DNA from: Lysobacterales bacterium CG02_land_8_20_14_3_00_62_12 | GTDB taxonomy: Bacteria > Pseudomonadota > Gammaproteobacteria > Xanthomonadales > Ahniellaceae | Reading direction: 5' to 3' | Length of the DNA: 25,011 bases | Assembly: GCA_002785585.1 (NCBI GenBank) | Contig: PEUI01000041.1 | Span: 202-25,212, forward strand | Part shown: piece by piece, positions 21,779 through 25,011 of the stretch | How the letters are laid out: each line of letters starts with the position of its first letter | Numbering within the stretch: the stretch's first letter is position 1 | Position numbers and translations under genes: made by a program | Notes under the pieces: model-generated | What the model saw: only the letters and a program-made list of their open reading frames with translations | The model's database searches: none | What the model was told of the DNA's origin: nothing

Positions 21779-23293
21779 TCAATCGGCGCTGGCACTACCC
21801 GCCGCATCGTCGTTTTCGCCGACAGAGCATTCTGCCAGCGCCGAATCGGCGTCCAGCAGGGTTTGTGGTAGTTCCTTGTCGGTACGCGCTCCGAGCTTTT
21901 TCAGTTCTTCGACTTGCCGCAGCAGATTGCCCCGACCGGTCAGTTTGCGGCGCGCATCATCCACCGTTTTTGCGGCGTTTTCGATCGACTTGGCAATCGC
22001 TTCGATGTCGTACAACAGGCCGCGGAATTTTTCGTACAACAAACCCGCACGTTCGGCGATCAGTTGGGCATTGTTGCGCCGCCCCTCGACCCGCCACAGG
22101 TGCTTGATGGTGCGCAATACGCCGAGCAGCATGCCCGGGCTGACTATCACCACACCACGTTCCAGGGCGCGGTCATAAAGTGTCGGCTCGGCCCGCATCG
22201 CATCCAGGTAGGCGGCTTCAACCGGCACAAACATCAACACAAAATCTGGCGTTTGCAGGCCGGGCAATTCGCTGTATTTGCGTTCGCCCAGATCATTGAG
22301 ATGTTTGCGCATCGACGCGACATGCTCACCCAACAGCACGCCGCGCGCTGCGGCATCATCGCAACCGCCAATTTTTTCGTAGGCGGTCAACGACACTTTG
22401 GCGTCGATCACCACGTCGCGACCTTCCGGCAGCCGCACCACCACGTCGGGCCGTTTACGCGCCAGGTTTTCGTCGACCACGCTGACTTGGGTTTCATACT
22501 CGCGGCCGCTGACCAACCCGGCGGATTCCAGTAGTCGCTCCAATACCAGTTCACCCCAGGCACCCTGGGCGCGCGAGTCGCCGCGCAGGGCACGGGTCAA
22601 GTTCAAGGCTTCTTCGCCGAGTCGCTGGTTCATCCCACGCAATGCTTCCAGCTCGGATCGCAGCACGGCGCGTTGCTCGCCCTCCTGGCGTCTGGACTCG
22701 TTGACTTCGGTCTGAAAAATCCTGATCTGATCGCGCAGCGGCTCCAGTATGCGACCGACCTGTTCCACGTTTTGCGCGGCGAAGCGTTCGGACTTCTGCT
22801 CCATGATCGCGCTCGCCAATGACTGAAACTGCAGCGCCAATTGCTCACGCGCCTGTTCGATCCACGCGAGCTTTTCGGCACTGCTGCTGGCTTGCTCCTC
22901 GATCCGCGCGCTGAGCTCGGCACTGCGGGCGGTGGCGTCCCGCAACGCTTGCTGCAAGGGTGCGAAGTCGCTGATTTGACGCGCCAGATCATCACGAACG
23001 CGGGTCAGTGCTTCGACGCGTGACTCAAGCACCGCGTGCTGCTTGTCGAGCATGGCGAGTTGCGCCTGGCGCAATTCGGCTTGATCGCGCTCCCGCTGCA
23101 AATCGGCAAGCACCAGCGTGTGCTGCTGGCGCTCACCAGCGAGTTCGGTTTGCGCCTGCACCAATTCTGGGTTGCGACTGGCCTGGCCTTGGGCGTAGCG
23201 CGAGCGACCAAAGCGTCCGAGCAAAACCAGCGCGGCGACCGCCATTACCAACAACCCGGCGAGCAGGCCAGTTAAAAAAGCGAGTATGTCCAT
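21779..23293 (-). CDS. rmuC: DNA recombination protein RmuC
   Basis: RmuC limits inversions at short inverted repeats in E. coli and has a restriction-nuclease-like core. The 504-residue protein has one N-terminal membrane helix (about 4-26), a long coiled coil (about 35-230) rich in Gln, Glu and Arg, and then the conserved core: LTRALRGDSRAQGAWGE (232-248), RPDVVVRLPEGRDVVIDAKVSL (with the D...DAK nuclease-like residues), and PDFVLMFVPVEAAYL. Length and architecture are normal. ATG 23293 begins the membrane helix immediately. It is downstream of the HiPIP gene on the same strand with 119 bases between, including a strong inverted repeat. Confidence 0.95.
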   Translation of the reverse strand: MDILAFLTGLLAGLLVMAVAALVLLGRFGRSRYAQGQASRNPELVQAQTELAGERQQHTLVLADLQRERDQAELRQAQLAMLDKQHAVLESRVEALTRVRDDLARQISDFAPLQQALRDATARSAELSARIEEQASSSAEKLAWIEQAREQLALQFQSLASAIMEQKSERFAAQNVEQVGRILEPLRDQIRIFQTEVNESRRQEGEQRAVLRSELEALRGMNQRLGEEALNLTRALRGDSRAQGAWGELVLERLLESAGLVSGREYETQVSVVDENLARKRPDVVVRLPEGRDVVIDAKVSLTAYEKIGGCDDAAARGVLLGEHVASMRKHLNDLGERKYSELPGLQTPDFVLMFVPVEAAYLDAMRAEPTLYDRALERGVVIVSPGMLLGVLRTIKHLWRVEGRRNNAQLIAERAGLLYEKFRGLLYDIEAIAKSIENAAKTVDDARRKLTGRGNLLRQVEELKKLGARTDKELPQTLLDADSALAECSVGENDDAAGSASAD

Positions 23294-23373
23294 GGACCAA
23301 AGCTAGCGCATTCCGGGCCGCTACGCAGCCTTTGGCCAATATCGATCCAGGCCAGATCGCGGGTGGGCCATGA

Positions 23374-23400
23374 TTCGGTCGCGGCCGGGCCGCGACCGAA
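23374..23400. repeat. Perfect 12-base inverted repeat between the HiPIP gene and rmuC
   Basis: TTCGGTCGCGGC at 23374-23385 pairs perfectly with GCCGCGACCGAA at 23389-23400 around a 3-base loop. It begins 12 bases downstream of the HiPIP stop (minus strand) and about 80 bases upstream of the rmuC start. It lacks a T-run on either strand. It may end or stabilise the HiPIP mRNA, or be a palindromic intergenic element present in more copies elsewhere in the genome. Confidence 0.6.
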
Positions 23401-23412
23401 GGGCAATCACCA

Positions 23413-23745
23413 TCAGGCTTTGGCAGCGAACGCTGCGCACCAGCCTTTGCTGTTGACCATCTTGCCCGGGAAGATCGAACACGGCCGCCAGGCATCGCCT
23501 GCGGCACCTTGGGCGAGTGAACAGCCGCTGCACACTTGGGTGGGTTTGTGTGCCGGATATTTGGCAGCGTCCACTTTGCTGGAGTCTTGCTTGTAGCCGA
23601 GCGCAGCGGCGGTGGCGTCGGCCTCCTCCAAATGCGGCAAGTCAGCACTGTGCGCGACTTTGGAAATCAAGCCTGCGGCCAGCGGCGTTACTGCCGCAAC
23701 GGTGACCGTTTTCAGAAAACCGCGACGCGAGGTAATCGGTGTCAT
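23413..23745 (-). CDS. High-potential iron-sulfur protein (HiPIP), Tat-exported
   Basis: HiPIPs are small periplasmic [4Fe-4S]3+/2+ electron carriers. The 110-residue precursor begins with a twin-arginine signal (SRRGFLK at 6-12, hydrophobic stretch, likely cleavage after AHSA near 34). The mature part of about 75 residues has the four ligands C72, C75, C89 and C103 in a CxxC-x13-C-x13-C layout with the conserved GW before the last Cys. ATG 23745 is preceded by AAGGAG; the frame stays open upstream across mtnB, but that is antisense. It is divergent from mtnB. Its redox partner (cytochrome bc1, oxidase or reductase) is not in the window. Confidence 0.92.
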   Translation of the reverse strand: MTPITSRRGFLKTVTVAAVTPLAAGLISKVAHSADLPHLEEADATAAALGYKQDSSKVDAAKYPAHKPTQVCSGCSLAQGAAGDAWRPCSIFPGKMVNSKGWCAAFAAKA

Positions 23746-23819
23746 CGGAAACTCCTTGGATGGAATGGTGTTGGAACTGCGGTGGCGGCCGCAAGCATGC
23801 GCTATATTTCTCGCTTGGC

Positions 23820-23837
23820 TCTTGACCCCGATCAAGA
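23820..23837. promoter_or_regulatory. Palindrome upstream of mtnB
   Basis: TCTTGA at 23820-23825 and TCAAGA at 23832-23837 form a perfect inverted repeat with a 6-base spacer, 22 bases before the mtnB start and in the divergent region shared with the HiPIP gene. The geometry fits a dimeric regulator site. No known methionine regulator motif matches it well. Role inferred only. Confidence 0.4.
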
Positions 23838-23859
23838 CGTGCACAGGTGACCGCCGCCG

Positions 23860-24492
23860 ATGATCGCATACCACAGCGACAAGTTTACTGAATGCGCCAC
23901 CGCCTTGGTGCGTTGCGGCCAAGAGCTCGCTGCGCTCGGCTACACCCCGGCGACCAGCAGCAACTTCTCGCTGCGGCTCGACGCTGGCCACATCGCCATC
24001 ACCATTTCCGGCCGCGACAAGGGCCTCCTCGGCGTTGCCGACATCATGGTCGTCGATTTGGCCGGACTGGCGGTGGGCTCCAGCCATCGACCCTCCGCCG
24101 AGACGCGCTTGCACACCCAGCTCTACCAGTTCGACGCGACGATCGGCTGTGTGCTGCATACCCATTCGCGCACGCAAACGGTGGCCTCTCGTTTGTACGC
24201 CGAAAACGGCATGATCGAACTGGCCGGCTATGAGTTGCTCAAGGCTTTCGACGGCTACCATAGTCACGAAGCGCGCCTGCGACTGCCGGTGCTCGCCAAT
24301 CATCAGCAGATGCCCGCGCTGGCGGAAAGCGTGCAAAGCTGGCTGGTCGGTCGCGACCCGGTACACGGCTATCTGATCGACGGCCACGGTATTTACACTT
24401 GGGGCCGCGACCTGGCCGAAGCGCGTCGCCATTTGGAAGCTTTCGAGTTTTTGCTTGGCTGCGAGCTGGACTTGAGGAACCTGCGCCAATGA
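23860..24492 (+). CDS. mtnB: Methylthioribulose-1-phosphate dehydratase
   Basis: MtnB dehydrates methylthioribulose-1-phosphate in the methionine salvage pathway, which recycles methylthioadenosine from polyamine synthesis. The 210-residue protein is a class II aldolase-fold enzyme with PATSSNFSLRL (30-40), ISGRDKG (49-55), the E82 acid/base candidate, zinc ligands in LHTHS (His100, His102) and GHGIYTWG (His176). The YTWG ending and length separate MtnB from fuculose aldolases. ATG 23860 is supported by family alignment; the ribosome-binding site is weak (AGGTGA further upstream). The stop overlaps the mtnD start by ATGA. Confidence 0.94.
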   Translation: MIAYHSDKFTECATALVRCGQELAALGYTPATSSNFSLRLDAGHIAITISGRDKGLLGVADIMVVDLAGLAVGSSHRPSAETRLHTQLYQFDATIGCVLHTHSRTQTVASRLYAENGMIELAGYELLKAFDGYHSHEARLRLPVLANHQQMPALAESVQSWLVGRDPVHGYLIDGHGIYTWGRDLAEARRHLEAFEFLLGCELDLRNLRQ

Positions 24493-25011
24493 GTCAACTG
24501 CGTGTGTTTGCCGAAACCGACGGCAGTGATCCGATTACTGTTACCCGCGATCCGGCGCTGATTGCCGGCATACTGGCATCGGTTGGGGTTCGTTTCGAAC
24601 GTTGGCAAACCGATGCCGCGTTGCCGACCGGGGCCAGCGCGGACGACGTGATGGCCGCCTACCGCAGCGAGATCGAGCGGCTGATGCTGGAACAAGACTA
24701 TCGAGCGATGGACGTCATCAGCTTGACTGCCGATCACCCAGACCGCGACGCGCTGCGCCGAAAATTCCTGAACGAGCACACCCACGCGGAAGATGAAGTC
24801 CGCTTTTTCGTCGCCGGTGGGGGTCTGTTCACCCTGCATCTGGCCGATCAGGTCTACGCGCTTTGCTGCGAAGCTGGCGACCTGATCGGCGTGCCAAGCG
24901 GGACCCGACATTGGTTCGACATGGGGCCCGAGCCTTACTTCATTGCGATCCGTATTTTCACCAATCCGGCAGGCTGGGTCGCCCAGTTCACCGGCGACGC
25001 GATTGCGGACC
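24489..25011 (+). CDS. mtnD: Acireductone dioxygenase (3' end outside window)
   Basis: MtnD (ARD) converts acireductone to the 2-keto acid precursor of methionine plus formate with Fe2+, or follows an off-pathway reaction with Ni2+. The 174 visible residues show the cupin metal site: NEHTHAEDEVRFF with His97, His99 and Glu103, and SGTRHWFDMG with His141. The start ATG overlaps the mtnB stop. The frame is open to the last base, and about the last ten or so residues are missing. The gene mtnC, which usually accompanies these in xanthomonads, would be expected next to this pair, beyond the window. Confidence 0.95.
   Translation, partial: MSQLRVFAETDGSDPITVTRDPALIAGILASVGVRFERWQTDAALPTGASADDVMAAYRSEIERLMLEQDYRAMDVISLTADHPDRDALRRKFLNEHTHAEDEVRFFVAGGGLFTLHLADQVYALCCEAGDLIGVPSGTRHWFDMGPEPYFIAIRIFTNPAGWVAQFTGDAIAD

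Noticed and set aside
23834..23843. MetJ-box-like AGACGTGC near mtnB
   Set aside because: Only a single half-matching 8-mer; MetJ sites occur as tandem boxes, and I do not expect MetJ in Xanthomonadales.
23746..24489. In-frame upstream extension of the HiPIP gene across mtnB
   Set aside because: The strong AAGGAG before ATG 23745 and the twin-arginine signal right after it fix the start; the extension is antisense to mtnB.

Overview
The window looks like a stretch of core chromosome from a GC-rich gammaproteobacterium, most likely in or near the Xanthomonadales (Lysobacterales). The basis is the gene order rpoN - hpf - hprK - rapZ - EIIA(Man-type) - HPr - EI, a kynurenine 3-monooxygenase, an mtnB-mtnD pair, and a C-terminal LFxDxFE-like motif on a secreted FG-GAP protein. 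The family assignment comes from remembered gene order and motifs, not from a search. No phage, transposon, CRISPR array, rRNA or tRNA was recognised. Genes are densely packed and no gene-free stretch exceeds 300 bases; the longest is the 281-base divergent region at 9761-10041.

Layout, left to right. (1) 1-1345: the 5' part of an Slp-type outer-membrane lipoprotein gene, cut by the window edge, and rlmJ, both on the minus strand. (2) 1598-6056: a plus-strand run of a low-molecular-weight tyrosine phosphatase, a thioredoxin-fold/NHL-repeat protein, uvrC and pgsA, with tight spacing from the NHL gene onward. (3) 6120-9760: a secreted FG-GAP propeller protein (minus), a vapBC toxin-antitoxin pair with a visible palindromic operator (plus), and kynurenine 3-monooxygenase (minus). 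(4) 10042-13668: a CsoR/RcnR-fold regulator without the usual ligand residues (plus), rpe (minus), then a minus-strand cluster of TauE/SafE permease, Blh/ETHE1-like metallo-hydrolase, DUF2798 membrane protein and DUF442 sulfurtransferase. That cluster resembles a sulfide/persulfide detoxification module in which the two halves of a Blh protein are separate genes. (5) 13883-21774: an Smr-domain protein, then rpoN, hpf, a clear intrinsic terminator, and the regulatory phosphotransferase operon hprK-rapZ-EIIA-HPr-EI, followed by an unrecognised STAS-like protein and a DUF3297 protein. (6) 21779-25011: rmuC and a HiPIP iron-sulfur protein (minus), then mtnB and the 5' part of mtnD of the methionine salvage pathway (plus).

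How the genes fit together. EI, HPr (His15 and Ser46 both present) and a Man-type EIIA (His10), with HPr kinase/phosphorylase and RapZ but no sugar-specific EIIB/C permease, form a signalling rather than a sugar-transport PTS. The ptsN (EIIANtr) gene that I would expect between hpf and hprK is absent, and a terminator occupies that interval. The TauE, metallo-hydrolase and DUF442 genes together suggest persulfide oxidation and export of sulfur oxyanions. MtnB and MtnD act at successive stages of methylthioadenosine recycling.

The observations most worth a second look are two proteins that have lost their family's reactive residues (the NHL protein's CCINC cysteines and the CsoR-like protein's ligands), the split Blh module with its extra membrane protein, the missing ptsN, the STAS-like passenger gene behind ptsI, and paired hairpins directly before the hpf ribosome-binding site. 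I saw no clear evidence of an entirely new system.
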